Below, one piece after another: positions 33,207 to 33,418 of a stretch of 33,418 bases of DNA. The stretch is from Exilispira sp. (GTDB lineage Bacteria; Spirochaetota; JAAYUW01). The stretch is taken from the NCBI GenBank assembly GCA_012517545.1, contig JAAYUW010000128.1, positions 1 to 33,418 of the forward strand. Reading direction: 5' to 3'. Under the pieces are notes generated by a model. It made no database searches. It was not told the origin of the DNA and saw only the letters and a program-made list of their open reading frames with translations. The translations under genes and the position numbers were made by a program. The first letter of the stretch is position 1, and each line of letters opens with the position of its first letter.

Positions 33207-33300
33207 AGATATGAGTAAAAATCAAAAATATTAGAAATATATAAATCGCAAATAAAACCTGAATATTATTTTATCCTTAATATTTTTTTTTGCAGATTTA

Positions 33301-33314
33301 CATTTTGCAAAATG
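33301..33314. promoter_or_regulatory. 14-bp perfect palindrome just before a ribosome binding site
   Basis: CATTTTGCAAAATG is a perfect palindrome that ends 3 bases before the GAAGGA signal (33318-33323) of the last gene. It could be an operator for a dimeric regulator acting in the leader. There is only one copy, so this is speculative. Confidence 0.3.
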
Positions 33315-33327
33315 AAAGAAGGAAATT

Positions 33328-33418
33328 ATGTCAAATCTTACTCAGTTTGTAAAAGTAAGTGACTTTAACGAGTTAAAAGAAATTGTTAGAAATATTGGAA
33401 TAAAGGTTGAACAGCTTG
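33328..33418 (+). CDS. 5' end of an unidentified protein (runs off the window)
   Basis: ATG at 33328 has a good AAGGA signal 5 bases upstream. The first 30 codons (beginning MSNLTQFVKVSDFNELKEIV) stay open to the window edge and look helical and soluble. They are too few to identify a family. Confidence 0.6.
   Translation, partial: MSNLTQFVKVSDFNELKEIVRNIGIKVEQL

Larger units (their letters stand above)
32977..33327. other. Intergenic region before the last gene
   Basis: No gene is supported. An AT-only hairpin ATTATAATT-TTTT-AATTATAAT (32985-33006) lies 9 bases after the peptidase stop and may slow transcription, but it has no GC core. The promoter and palindrome listed separately lie near the 3' side. 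Confidence 0.45.

Overview
The window is a strongly AT-rich stretch of ordinary bacterial chromosome using the standard code (TGA works as a stop, for example in ATGA and GTGA gene overlaps). Arg codons are mostly AGA. The host cannot be named from this sequence. A very large kinase-like/ATPase-like/repeat/GGDEF protein, a MoxR-DUF58-transglutaminase cluster and envelope proteins of unknown family would fit a free-living, possibly spirochaete-like, AT-rich bacterium. That is a weak inference. No phage, insertion-sequence transposase, CRISPR array or cas operon is visible.

Layout. 1-2.2 kb: the end of an unknown gene, pdxJ (vitamin B6), a tRNA-Gln(CUG) and a DJ-1/PfpI-family gene. 2.3-6.8 kb (minus): a 1523-residue signalling protein with a degenerate kinase-like head, a degenerate ATPase-like segment, a long helical-repeat middle, a GAF-like region and an intact GGDEF domain. 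6.8-8.2 kb: AT-rich accessory-looking DNA with an inverted-repeat element, a stand-alone csx3-like gene and a degenerate heptamer repeat. 8.2-11.4 kb: a cation/proton antiporter fused to a PTS EIIA domain, a glutaredoxin, and a convergent TauE/SafE exporter sharing one bidirectional terminator with it.

11.4-12.0 kb holds no gene but has a promoter directly followed by a terminator hairpin, then nested and mutually exclusive inverted repeats. 12.0-22.8 kb is one tightly packed plus-strand gene run: rimP, nusA, infB, rbfA, ribF, then moxR, a DUF58 gene and a membrane transglutaminase. It joins the translation/transcription-factor operon to a module of unknown envelope role; truB, often found between rbfA and ribF, is absent. 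22.8-23.5 kb: another heptamer tract and a second copy of the inverted-repeat element, apparently interrupted by a smaller insertion.

23.5-33.4 kb: an EamA-type transporter, folE2 (pterin synthesis), an O-methyltransferase, two unrecognised membrane-anchored proteins in a GTGA-overlapping pair, a zinc-ribbon methyltransferase, mutS, a LysM/M23 cell-wall peptidase, and the start of an unidentified gene.

The least ordinary items are the orphan Csx3-like protein with atypical Arg codons, the large GGDEF protein whose two other catalytic modules look dead, the paired inverted-repeat elements, the heptamer repeat family in at least three intergenic sites, and the possible switch-like leader in front of rimP-nusA.
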